DNA of 12,438 bases from CAZKYP01 sp964556885 (GTDB lineage Bacteria > Planctomycetota > Phycisphaerae > Sedimentisphaerales > Anaerobacaceae), in contig CAZKYP010000099.1 in assembly GCA_964556885.1 (NCBI GenBank), positions 1-12,438 on the forward strand. Direction: 5' to 3'. This document shows, piece by piece, positions 7,115-12,438 of this stretch. Below the pieces are notes generated by a model. That model saw nothing but the letters and a program-made list of their open reading frames with translations, was not told the origin of the DNA and ran no database searches. A program made the position numbers and the translations under genes. Positions within the stretch are counted from its first letter, which is position 1; every line of letters starts with the position of its first letter.

Positions 7115-7714
7115 CTAATAGAGTGTTTCAAGCCACATTGAAGTGCCGTCGAGAATCATCTGAACGCCAATCGTCGTTACAATCAAACCGGTCAATCGAA
7201 TTATCGCGCCCAGCATATTGAACTTTTGCAGGATTTTGCCGATTGGTATGGCCAGGATCATCAATATCAGGTTGATGAATATTGCGAGGAACAGCGGAAT
7301 TACGGTTTTAATTGGACCGTTGTTAATGTGAAGTGCTATTACCGCGGTGATGGTTGCCGGACCGGCGATCATCGGGCAGGCCAGCGGCACAAGTGAGATG
7401 TCCGAGAACTTTTCGTGTATACTGTGCTCGAAAAACACACCATTTCTCAATGCACCGAATCCTACCCAGAACAGGACAATCCCGCCGGCGATTTTTAATG
7501 AGAACAAATCGACCTGGAAGATTTTGTTCAAGACCACTTCTCCTGCAAACATCGAAAGGACCAGAATCAGGAGAGAGACCAGTGTTGCCTTAATTGATAT
7601 GGATGTTATTTCTTTTTGTGTTGCTTCCTGAGTGAATACTGTGAGGATAGATATCTTGCTGACCGGGTTAATCAGGGCCAAAAGGTACAACGTGTTGATT
7701 ATTATTTCCTTCAT
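7115..7714 (-). CDS. MarC-family inner-membrane protein, 199 aa
   Basis: This is a six-helix membrane protein of the MarC (UPF0056) family. Recognisable features are the early LLALINPVSKI, the FSLKIAGGIVLFWVGF segment, the conserved LACPMIAGPATITAVIAL in the middle, and a C-terminal RLTGLIVTTIGVQMILDG. The length (about 200) is typical. The family's biochemical role is not established; E. coli marC was once linked to antibiotic resistance, but that was not upheld. No clear ribosome site precedes the ATG, although this is the first ATG in the frame and fits the family N-terminus. It lies 45 bases after the Nudix-like gene on the same strand, suggesting co-transcription, and converges on the efflux permease. 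Confidence 0.9.
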   Translation of the reverse strand: MKEIIINTLYLLALINPVSKISILTVFTQEATQKEITSISIKATLVSLLILVLSMFAGEVVLNKIFQVDLFSLKIAGGIVLFWVGFGALRNGVFFEHSIHEKFSDISLVPLACPMIAGPATITAVIALHINNGPIKTVIPLFLAIFINLILMILAIPIGKILQKFNMLGAIIRLTGLIVTTIGVQMILDGTSMWLETLY

Positions 7715-7759
7715 ACAGGTCGGCTCAGGAGAGCGTATTGTACAGGATAAATTTGCTAA

Positions 7760-8407
7760 TTATGAATTATCCAAAAGACTGCCTGCCTTTGTAGCAATTT
7801 TATCAAGTCCGTCAAGACATTTCTGCGACCATGTTTCGAGGCTGTCACGAACCTGCCGGAGTTCCTCCGGTGTCATGAAAGACATCTGTGTAATCATCTG
7901 CTCTTTTTTCTCGACATTCGGCTCATCAAGCTCCCAGAAGTGGACTATGCCGAGATGCACCTGCCCTACTTCGTTCGAATCGTCATTCAGCAGAGCAACT
8001 ATATCATTGGTGTGACCTGTGCGAACCGTTACCTCTTCTGCAACTTCACGATCTACTGCTTTAAGATAATTATCATATCGGAAAGCAAATAAAGGACTGT
8101 TATCAGCATCGACGGGATTGATGTGGCCGCCGATGCCTATTGAGCGTTTTGCCACGAGGCGTTTTTCTCCCGCGCGCGGCCCCCTCACGTAATTGAGGAA
8201 CTTGCCTTCATAGGCCATAATGACGTATGGTATAATCTGCTTGAATGATGGGTCGTGCTCGGCCTGCGAGCGCGGAATGAATCGCGGGACGCTCGGCACG
8301 AAAATCCGCTCCAGATAGCGGTCCACGTCGAAAGCGAGACCTTCGAACATGCCAACCTGCTCGATTACTTTACGCTCGATAACCAAAACCTGTTCTTCTG
8401 CCGCCAT
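7760..8407 (-). CDS. Nudix-superfamily protein (COG4112-like predicted phosphoesterase), 215 aa
   Basis: The central region has RSIGIGGHINPVDADN (88-103) and then REVAEEV (120-126), which match the two ends of a Nudix hydrolase motif (GGH, and REUxEE). These residues would bind Mg and a nucleotide-like diphosphate. The spacing is unusual: the canonical box has its first Gly 14 residues before the Arg, where Leu106 stands here, with Asp112 in place of the usual Glu. The GGH comes 12 residues earlier than expected. The C-terminal half (QVHLGIVHFWEL, then MSFMTPEEL) resembles the predicted phosphoesterase Nudix group, and the FIPRSQAEHDPSFKQIIPY segment is also typical of it. The start is supported by AAAGGA 8 bases upstream. 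It is the middle gene of a probable three-gene minus-strand operon. The substrate is unknown and loss of activity is possible. Confidence 0.75.
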   Translation of the reverse strand: MAAEEQVLVIERKVIEQVGMFEGLAFDVDRYLERIFVPSVPRFIPRSQAEHDPSFKQIIPYVIMAYEGKFLNYVRGPRAGEKRLVAKRSIGIGGHINPVDADNSPLFAFRYDNYLKAVDREVAEEVTVRTGHTNDIVALLNDDSNEVGQVHLGIVHFWELDEPNVEKKEQMITQMSFMTPEELRQVRDSLETWSQKCLDGLDKIATKAGSLLDNS

Positions 8408-8495
8408 GTGGTCAATCCTTTGTATGCATCGTCATTAGTTTTTAGGTATTATGCGTGTAATCGAATCTAATGCAAGCAAAAAGTCGGAACAGGTT

Positions 8496-9110
8496 TTACA
8501 TGCGGCCGCACTTGATAACAGAAGTTCTTCGATTCGCGATTTTTTCGATTGGGATAATAAATTCCGTCTTCATTTTTTTGTAGTCACCGGTTTTGTTTTC
8601 GATGACCGATTGCCAGATTCTGTCCACGGCAAGATATCCGTTGCGATTTATCCATGAATACAGGCTTTCAATTACGTAACCAGGTTGAGACTGGCCCTGA
8701 GGTTTAGTCGCTACGACAACCTGCATGGCGGGCACACTCTTGACGTCGACCATATCACCCAATGTGCCTGCGAGACTCAGGGCGCTGTCGTCTACGGGTA
8801 TACGTACCTCGATAAGCCAGTGCTCCATGGATTCAGATGTCGGGTCATTCAGATAGCCGTTCATGACCGGGCCGATTGGATATATATTCTTTTCTACGGC
8901 CAGCTCGTATAGCTGATTTATAGTTTCGCCGATGTTCTCGTAGGGGCCGCGATGGATTGTATACAGGACGGTTTGCGGCCCGATTTGGCGAAGCTTGACT
9001 TCGGGCATATATGGCTTGTCGTTACGAGTGATGCATAACCCTGCCGTTACTGTAAGCTCAACCAGCAGAATCGCAGAAAGCAATATAATTATTCTTTTTC
9101 TACTTTTCAT
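8496..9110 (-). CDS. Membrane-anchored GyrI-like (AraC effector-binding type) protein, 204 aa
   Basis: A basic start (MKSRKR) and a hydrophobic segment (residues 7-27, IIILLSAILLVELTVTAGLC) form an uncleaved anchor or signal peptide. Cys26 is not in a clear lipobox. The rest is a GyrI-like small-molecule-binding domain built of two half-modules, about 44-106 (TVLYTIHRGPYENIGETI, then GYLNDP and WLIEVRIPV) and about 126-190 (with KTEFIIPI). Cytoplasmic relatives are the ligand-binding half of AraC/MerR multidrug regulators and the GyrI/SbmC protein. Here the domain is exported without a DNA-binding partner, so it probably binds or sequesters a ligand at the envelope. AAAGGAG lies 6 bases before the ATG, within the loop of a perfect hairpin (separate entry). 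It heads the minus-strand set, 88 bases before the Nudix-like gene. The exact ligand is unknown. Confidence 0.78.
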   Translation of the reverse strand: MKSRKRIIILLSAILLVELTVTAGLCITRNDKPYMPEVKLRQIGPQTVLYTIHRGPYENIGETINQLYELAVEKNIYPIGPVMNGYLNDPTSESMEHWLIEVRIPVDDSALSLAGTLGDMVDVKSVPAMQVVVATKPQGQSQPGYVIESLYSWINRNGYLAVDRIWQSVIENKTGDYKKMKTEFIIPIEKIANRRTSVIKCGRM

Positions 9111-9131
9111 AACAATCTCCTTTATTGTTAT
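9109..9131 (-). promoter_or_regulatory. Ribosome-binding site displayed in a hairpin loop
   Basis: The plus strand reads ATAACAAT (9109-9116), CTCCTTT, ATTGTTAT (9124-9131), a perfect 8-base inverted repeat with a 7-base loop. In the minus-strand mRNA the loop is AAAGGAG, the Shine-Dalgarno sequence of the GyrI-like gene, and the 3' arm ends on the first two bases of its AUG. The repeat is directly visible; a role in translation control is inference. Confidence 0.5.
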
Positions 9132-9181
9132 TTAGACTCCATTTTTCCTTCATTCTTTACTGATATAAGAATGCATTGTTG

Positions 9182-9217
9182 TTACAGTTTTATTACCGTT
9201 ATTTTACAGTTTTATTA
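9182..9217. repeat. Tandem 14-base direct repeat
   Basis: TTACAGTTTTATTA occurs twice without mismatch at 9182-9195 and 9204-9217, with a 22-base period (about two helical turns). It lies about 35 bases upstream of a TATAAT core. Same-face spacing is typical of activator or repressor sites, but no regulator can be named. Confidence 0.6.
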
Positions 9218-9251
9218 ATCTTGAAAATTTTTTATGGCGTATGCTAATTTA

Positions 9252-9257
9252 TATAAT
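9252..9257 (+). promoter_or_regulatory. TATAAT core, possible -10 box for the WxPGYW gene
   Basis: TATAAT matches the sigma70 -10 consensus exactly. The -35 region at a 17-base spacing is only TTTTTA (9229-9234), so the upstream direct repeats may recruit an activator. If used, transcription starts near 9264 and leaves a leader of about 210 bases. A weaker alternative is TATAAA at 9418-9423. Confidence 0.3.
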
Positions 9258-9428
9258 GAGCCGATATGAGCTTTTCTATATAGTGTTGTCGCCGGACGGG
9301 CCTTTTTATTACAAAAACCCATCAATCTCTGTTAAGCTTTTTTCACCCCTATTATAAGTAATATCCCTGATATCCGGGATTCGGCAGAAACATATTATTA
9401 GATTAATATTGATGCGTTATAAAATTGG

Positions 9429-9440
9429 TTTAATATTAAA
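9429..9440. repeat. 12-base perfect palindrome before the WxPGYW gene
   Basis: TTTAATATTAAA reads identically on both strands and lies immediately before the AAGGAG of the leader ORF. It is all A/T, so chance is a real possibility. It could be an operator or simply AT-rich leader. Confidence 0.3.
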
Positions 9441-9450
9441 AAGGAGAATA

Positions 9451-9477
9451 ATGTTGTTTAGGAGAAATCTATTATGA
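9451..9477 (+). CDS. Possible 8-residue leader peptide (MLFRRNLL)
   Basis: An ATG at 9451 follows AAGGAG (9441-9446) by 4 bases and opens a frame of eight codons. It ends at TGA (9475-9477), which overlaps the ATG of the next gene as ATGA. The next gene's own AGGAGA site (9460-9465) lies inside this mini-ORF, so ribosomes translating it would be delivered to the main start. Codons four and five are AGG and AGA, generally rare arginine codons. There is no evidence that it is translated. Confidence 0.35.
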   Translation: MLFRRNLL

Positions 9478-11063
9478 AAACAATAATTCAGGTTTTAATT
9501 ATTCTAACTGTATCGGGCTGTCAATCATACGGTGCGCAGAATGAGCCGGCACCACCGATTCCATCTCAGGAAGAGCCGGAAGTTTTGAACGAAGGCCCGA
9601 TCCATGAAGCTTTTGCCCAACCTGTCGATTTGAATCCCCAGGCAGGTATTATGGCGCCAAATGAGCCGCCGGCAGATATAGTTGAAAATCCAGCCAGTGA
9701 AAAACCTCAAAGTTCGGCCTATGTCTGGATTCCCGGCTATTGGGCGTGGGATTCACAGGAGAAAGATTATATCTGGGTAAGCGGCTGCTGGAGGAAGCCT
9801 CCTGTCGGTATGTCGTGGATACCGGGCTACTGGAACAAAGTTCCGGAAGGCTGGCAGTGGGTACCGGGTTTCTGGATTCCGACATCCCGGGCCAACCAGA
9901 TTGAGTATCTTCCGGAACCTCCTGAGCTTGTAGATAACGGACCGCCTGCAGATTCGGAATCAAGCGACAATATCTGGGTGCCGTCATGCTATTATTGGTG
10001 GGAAGGCCGGTATATTCTCAGGCCTGGTTACTGGCTTGCACCTCAGCCCGACTGGGTCTGGGTTCCTTCCCATTATGCCTGGACGCCTTATGGTTATATA
10101 TTTGTTTCGGGATACTGGGACCGTCTTTTAACCACACGCGGTGTGTTGTACGCACCTGTGTATTTCCCGAGGCATTTCCACAGGCCGCCAGGTTTTATTT
10201 ATTCACTTGGTGTTGTCGTGGATGTCGGTAATCTGCAATTCAGCCTGTTCAGCTATCCGCGTTACTGCCATTACTACTTCGGAGATTATTATAGTGACTT
10301 TTATTTAGGCCTTGGAATTTATCCCTGGTTTGAGTTCGAGACATATCATAGCTGGTATGACCCGATTTTTGTACACGACCGCTGGCGTTATCGAGGAATG
10401 ATTCCTCATTGGGGTACACATATTCGGCATGAATATGCCCTGCGGCGAAACGACACGAATCTTCGTCCGCCGAGGACATATCGCGAGCTTGAAAGCCGCA
10501 TCTCAAAGCTTCCTGTAAGGCAGCGCGACAATTATAGAATGGTCGGACCGCTTCAAAATCAAATCGAAAGGAAAAATGCTCCTATTAAGTTTTCTCGAAT
10601 GACCAATAGCGAACATGAGAGGATACTCAACCATACCGACGAAGTAAATAATTTCCGACGGGAACGAATGAACAGGGAAACCGGGCGGCAAAGTGTCCCG
10701 GAAGCAATTCAGCAGCCGAGAGAATCCGGAACTCCACAACGAACAATTCCTGAACGAACCGCTCCCGAACGCACAATCCCTGAGCGTAGACAGGGAATAT
10801 CCGAAGGCAGATCCTCAGTACAAATGAGATCTTCCGTTCCGAGCGAAACTCAAAGGCAAAGCGTGCAGAGAGCCCCTTCCGAGAGACAGGTGTATAGAAA
10901 TCGTAATTCTTCGGAGAGGATGAATTTTTCCAGGTCGCCTGTAACCGGCCGAAGTTCAAGAGGCCTGTTCGGGAGTAGAACTCCCTCTCGGCCGGATGGA
11001 GAGGCAAGAGTTGATCGCGGCGAAAGTAATCGATCACGGAATACTGGTCGAGGTCGCAGGTAA
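9474..11063 (+). CDS. WxPGYW-repeat (YXWXW-type) lipoprotein with Arg/Ser-rich tail, 529 aa
   Basis: The signal peptide ends in TVSGC with Cys16 lipidated, placing the protein at the outer membrane or periplasm. A Pro/Glu-rich linker runs to about residue 80. Residues 82-230 contain repeated tryptophan-glycine motifs: WIPGYW (85-90), WVSGCW (101-106), WIPGYW (115-120), WVPGFW (129-134), RPGYWLAP, WVWVPSHYAW and FVSGYW. A Tyr/Phe/His-rich stretch follows to about 310. From about 320 the chain becomes hydrophilic and strongly basic, with ERT(I/A)PER repeats near 415-430 and an RSRNTGRGRR end. WxxGxW/YXWXW proteins are frequent in Planctomycetota and some Proteobacteria, and their role is unknown. 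The tail could bind an anionic polymer such as nucleic acid or LPS. AGGAGA at 9460-9465, 8 bases before the ATG, sets the start. Confidence 0.82.
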   Translation: MKTIIQVLIILTVSGCQSYGAQNEPAPPIPSQEEPEVLNEGPIHEAFAQPVDLNPQAGIMAPNEPPADIVENPASEKPQSSAYVWIPGYWAWDSQEKDYIWVSGCWRKPPVGMSWIPGYWNKVPEGWQWVPGFWIPTSRANQIEYLPEPPELVDNGPPADSESSDNIWVPSCYYWWEGRYILRPGYWLAPQPDWVWVPSHYAWTPYGYIFVSGYWDRLLTTRGVLYAPVYFPRHFHRPPGFIYSLGVVVDVGNLQFSLFSYPRYCHYYFGDYYSDFYLGLGIYPWFEFETYHSWYDPIFVHDRWRYRGMIPHWGTHIRHEYALRRNDTNLRPPRTYRELESRISKLPVRQRDNYRMVGPLQNQIERKNAPIKFSRMTNSEHERILNHTDEVNNFRRERMNRETGRQSVPEAIQQPRESGTPQRTIPERTAPERTIPERRQGISEGRSSVQMRSSVPSETQRQSVQRAPSERQVYRNRNSSERMNFSRSPVTGRSSRGLFGSRTPSRPDGEARVDRGESNRSRNTGRGRR

Positions 11064-11113
11064 AAATCAGGTGTATGTGCTTTTTTATTACGATGGGTCG
11101 AGTTTTTTGTCTT

Positions 11114-11140
11114 TTGCGAATATTATAATGGTGATATAAT
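11114..11140 (+). promoter_or_regulatory. Extended -10 promoter before the small ORF
   Basis: TGATATAAT (11132-11140) is a perfect extended -10 element (TGnTATAAT). TTGCGA (11114-11119) lies 15 bases upstream, a short but tolerable spacing because extended -10 promoters depend less on the -35 box. Transcription would begin around 11147. Confidence 0.5.
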
Positions 11141-11147
11141 ATGGTCT

Positions 11148-11336
11148 ATGATTCGTAAAATGGTAAATAAACATCGCATGGATTCTATGTCCGAAATTAA
11201 GGAAAATCTTCGGTATTGGCTCAGCAGGCCCCCGCAGGAGCGACTGGCTGCGGTCGATTATTTGAGACATCAGATTTATGGAGATACAGAAAGACTTCAA
11301 AGAGTTGCTCGAGTTATTAAACTTTCACAGGATTGA
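11148..11336 (+). CDS. Small uncharacterised protein, 62 aa
   Basis: The core EIKENLRYWLSRPPQERLAAVDYLRHQ, followed by YGDTERLQRVARVI, looks like a widespread family of small proteins (YWLS.(P/T)P.ERL.AV..LR....G...RLQRV) that I recall being encoded near nucleotidyltransferase-type toxin-antitoxin genes. That association is from memory and no such partner is visible here. The sequence is predicted largely helical and soluble. The start is uncertain. The ATG at 11148 would give an almost leaderless message from the extended -10 promoter. ATGs at 11178 and 11187 (MSEIKENLRYWLS) are alternatives, the last agreeing best with where relatives begin. No strong ribosome site precedes any of them. It stands alone between the WxPGYW gene and a large spacer. 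Confidence 0.6.
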   Translation: MIRKMVNKHRMDSMSEIKENLRYWLSRPPQERLAAVDYLRHQIYGDTERLQRVARVIKLSQD

Positions 11337-11372
11337 GTTACTTTGGCGGGAATTTCAATGAGTTTAAAAATG

Positions 11373-11549
11373 AATCAGCCGAACCGGTGAGATTCGGCTG
11401 ATTTGGTTGTTCGGCTGGTTCTTAACAAATTAGGAGGACTGTTAGCTTGTTAAGAGCCGAACTCGGTCGTTCTATCGTTTAGGAGGGGTTATGAGTATTA
11501 TTGTGAGATAGCGATAATTTCCCGCCATGTCCTGCTTATGACGGGAAAT
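11373..11549 (+). ncRNA. Candidate structured RNA with three hairpins
   Basis: Hairpin 1 pairs AATCAGCCGAA (11373-11383) with TTCGGCTGATT (11393-11403), a perfect 11-base stem with a 9-base loop. Hairpin 2 pairs TTCGGCT (11410-11416) with AGCCGAA (11455-11461) and, past a 4-base bulge, CTTAACAA (11421-11428) with TTGTTAAG (11447-11454). Its 18-base loop contains AGGAGGA. Hairpin 3 pairs ATTTCCCG (11517-11524) with CGGGAAAT (11542-11549). The TTCGGCT/AGCCGAA segments are interchangeable, so hairpins 1 and 2 could rearrange. Strand and boundaries are guesses: hairpin 1 alone may be a terminator for the upstream gene, or for minus-strand transcription, where TTTTT follows it. No known RNA family was recognised. 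Confidence 0.35.
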
Positions 11550-11598
11550 CCATAATTAACATCCTTTCGATCTATTCGTTTTTCAAAGAAAATTTATC

Positions 11599-11662
11599 TT
11601 ATGGTCTATTTATATAACCTGCCGATGTTACGGTTTTGTTACCATTTGTTTACAATTTTATT
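11599..11662. repeat. Intergenic block related to the 9181-9265 region
   Basis: Bases 11627-11662 match 9181-9216 at 30 of 36 positions without gaps (GTTACNGTTTTNTTACC, then TTTACANTTTTATT). Bases 11608-11626 match 9247-9265 at 16 of 19 (ATTTATATAA, three variable bases, GCCGAT), and both have TTATGG just upstream. The two blocks occur in opposite order in the two spacers. Confidence 0.5.
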
Positions 11663-11823
11663 TTTTTTGAATCTTTAAAACCTTGGATTTCAACAGATAA
11701 GTCGCCGGTTGAGTGAATTTTGTTACAAAGAAATCAAAAAAATTTCCATCTCTGGACGGAAACTTATTCATTTCGCTGTTTCAGAAAGCCAAACTTGCGC
11801 CAGAAAATATCAGTCGATGATTC

Positions 11824-12438
11824 CTACCATGTGTAATGAACCTTGTACGTGACAATTTTTTCTTTGCCTGCTGGAACCTGGACACGGAATTCGATGGTTT
11901 GGCTGTCGATTTTCTCAAAATTGTCGGATTTTTGCAGAATCTCCCAGCTAATCCACCTGCTCAAATGTTCGACTACCCTGATTTCTACAGCATCTTTTTC
12001 CTTACGATTGCGAACCTTAATTTCAAATGTTTCATCGAGCGTGCGGCGTGTCGTATCTATCTGATAATCTACCTGTTTTCTTTCACCAACCAGGTCAAAG
12101 GCGTTGCCGGTATAAACGCGAATAGTTTCGTCCCTGGGTGTATGATCGATGGTACTTTCTCCGATGAATTCCATTTGCCCGTCATCATCCTTCTGGTAAA
12201 ACCTCATGCCTCCTTTTGGCAGCGGGATACCCAGGTTGTTTTCCTTTGAGTTTTTTATCTGCCTCATTACCCAAACCTTAGGATTGGATGTTGTACCGTA
12301 TTTACGTTCAGCTTGGAAACTTGTCGGTATGTAGTTACGGCTTGCCGGGAGACTTCTGGCGCCGTCATATACATACAGGCGTACGGCCTTAACATCATTA
12401 GCGCGTAGAAATTCGACTTGTTTGGTCTGTTTGTTATG
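11824..12438 (-). CDS. DUF4139-domain protein, C-terminal part, partial at the right edge
   Basis: The frame is open from the right edge of the window to a TAG at 11824-11826, giving 204 residues. The ATG at 12267 is internal, because the 57 upstream codons are open and continue the same domain. The sequence matches the C-terminal half of DUF4139: a VRLYVYDGARSLPASRNY strand pair, LPKGGMRFYQKDDDGQMEFIGE, DHTPRDE, GNAFDLVGERKQ, and a closing PAGKEKIVTYKVHYTW. These beta-rich proteins are predicted to be periplasmic or surface-exposed and have no settled function (some relatives carry the label mucoidy inhibitor A). The N-terminal part (often DUF4140 or a signal peptide) lies outside the window. 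It faces the spacer at 11337-11823, and the nearest hairpin beyond its stop is almost 300 bases away. Confidence 0.85.
   Translation of the reverse strand, partial: HNKQTKQVEFLRANDVKAVRLYVYDGARSLPASRNYIPTSFQAERKYGTTSNPKVWVMRQIKNSKENNLGIPLPKGGMRFYQKDDDGQMEFIGESTIDHTPRDETIRVYTGNAFDLVGERKQVDYQIDTTRRTLDETFEIKVRNRKEKDAVEIRVVEHLSRWISWEILQKSDNFEKIDSQTIEFRVQVPAGKEKIVTYKVHYTW

Larger units (their letters stand above)
9111..9473. other. 363-base AT-rich divergent spacer
   Basis: This gene-free stretch separates the GyrI-like and WxPGYW genes. From left to right it holds the SD hairpin; two copies of TTACAGTTTTATTA (9182-9195 and 9204-9217); a TATAAT core at 9252-9257; a small inverted repeat ATCCC/GGGAT (9363-9380); a 12-base palindrome (9429-9440); and a possible leader ORF (9451-9477). 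I find no conserved protein in either strand and no riboswitch that I recognise. Confidence 0.6.
11337..11823. other. 487-base gene-free spacer
   Basis: This region lies between the small plus-strand ORF and the convergent DUF4139 gene. The first 210 bases hold three hairpins and two SD-like GGAGG tracts (candidate RNA, separate entry). The part from 11599 to 11662 repeats blocks seen upstream of the WxPGYW gene. From 11663 to 11823 the sequence is AT-rich with no hairpin or ORF that I can support. The longest plausible coding trace is a six-residue ORF at 11491-11511. Confidence 0.6.

Noticed and set aside
9281..9310. GC-rich patch GCCGGACGGGCC followed by CTTTTTATT, resembling a terminator or part of a c-di-GMP riboswitch
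   Set aside because: Only about three base pairs can form, and the conserved GEMM core is absent.
10627..11037. 136-codon minus-strand open frame in the tail of the WxPGYW gene
   Set aside because: It arises from the biased Arg/Ser codons of the plus-strand tail, and the lipoprotein frame continues through it without interruption.
11836..12249. 137-codon plus-strand open frame opposite the DUF4139 gene
   Set aside because: The minus strand encodes recognisable DUF4139 sequence, including an open extension to the window edge; the plus frame has no family resemblance.

Overview
The window reads as a stretch of chromosome from a Gram-negative, lipoprotein-rich bacterium of moderate GC. Four-repeat PD40 lipoproteins, tryptophan-rich WxPGYW surface proteins, DUF4139 proteins and many small uncharacterised genes are common together in Planctomycetota (Phycisphaerae-like lineages). 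That assignment is an inference from gene content, since no rRNA or marker gene is present. The DNA looks like metagenome-derived sequence, and the first ~48 bases may not belong to the same genome (see findings).

Layout, left to right. (1) Bases 1-834, minus strand: a PD40 beta-propeller lipoprotein that runs off the left edge. Its last visible residues resemble the N-terminus of a urea-transporter binding protein (UrtA). (2) Bases 915-961: a likely divergent promoter region, followed on the plus strand by a small zinc-ribbon membrane protein (1140-1460). (3) Bases 1613-7079, plus strand: a compact five-gene efflux operon. It encodes a CecR-type TetR regulator, a TolC/NodT-type outer-membrane lipoprotein channel, a MacA-type periplasmic adaptor, a MacB-type ATPase and a separate MacB-type FtsX permease. 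Overlaps of 4 and 1 bases link the last three genes. Together they would make a complete tripartite ABC export pump with its own ligand-responsive repressor. (4) Bases 9110-7115, minus strand: a probable operon of a membrane-anchored GyrI-like ligand-binding protein, a Nudix-like protein with a degenerate box and a MarC-family membrane protein. It converges on the efflux operon. (5) Bases 9111-9473: a 363-base AT-rich divergent spacer with direct repeats, a promoter-like core, a 12-base palindrome and a possible 8-residue leader peptide. (6) Bases 9474-11063, plus strand: a large lipoprotein with WxPGYW-type repeats and an arginine/serine-rich tail. (7) Bases 11148-11336: a small conserved-looking protein behind an extended -10 promoter. 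(8) Bases 11337-11823: a 487-base gene-free spacer with several strong hairpins (candidate structured RNA) and blocks shared with spacer 5. (9) Bases 11824-12438, minus strand: the C-terminal part of a DUF4139 protein that runs off the right edge.

The efflux operon is the clearest functional unit and is of a known type. The less explained signals are in the non-coding DNA: the hairpin cluster at 11373-11549, the two related intergenic blocks at 9181-9265 and 11599-11662, a ribosome-binding site displayed in the loop of a perfect hairpin at 9109-9131, and the leader ORF at 9451-9477. I see no tRNA, rRNA, CRISPR array, transposase or phage gene.
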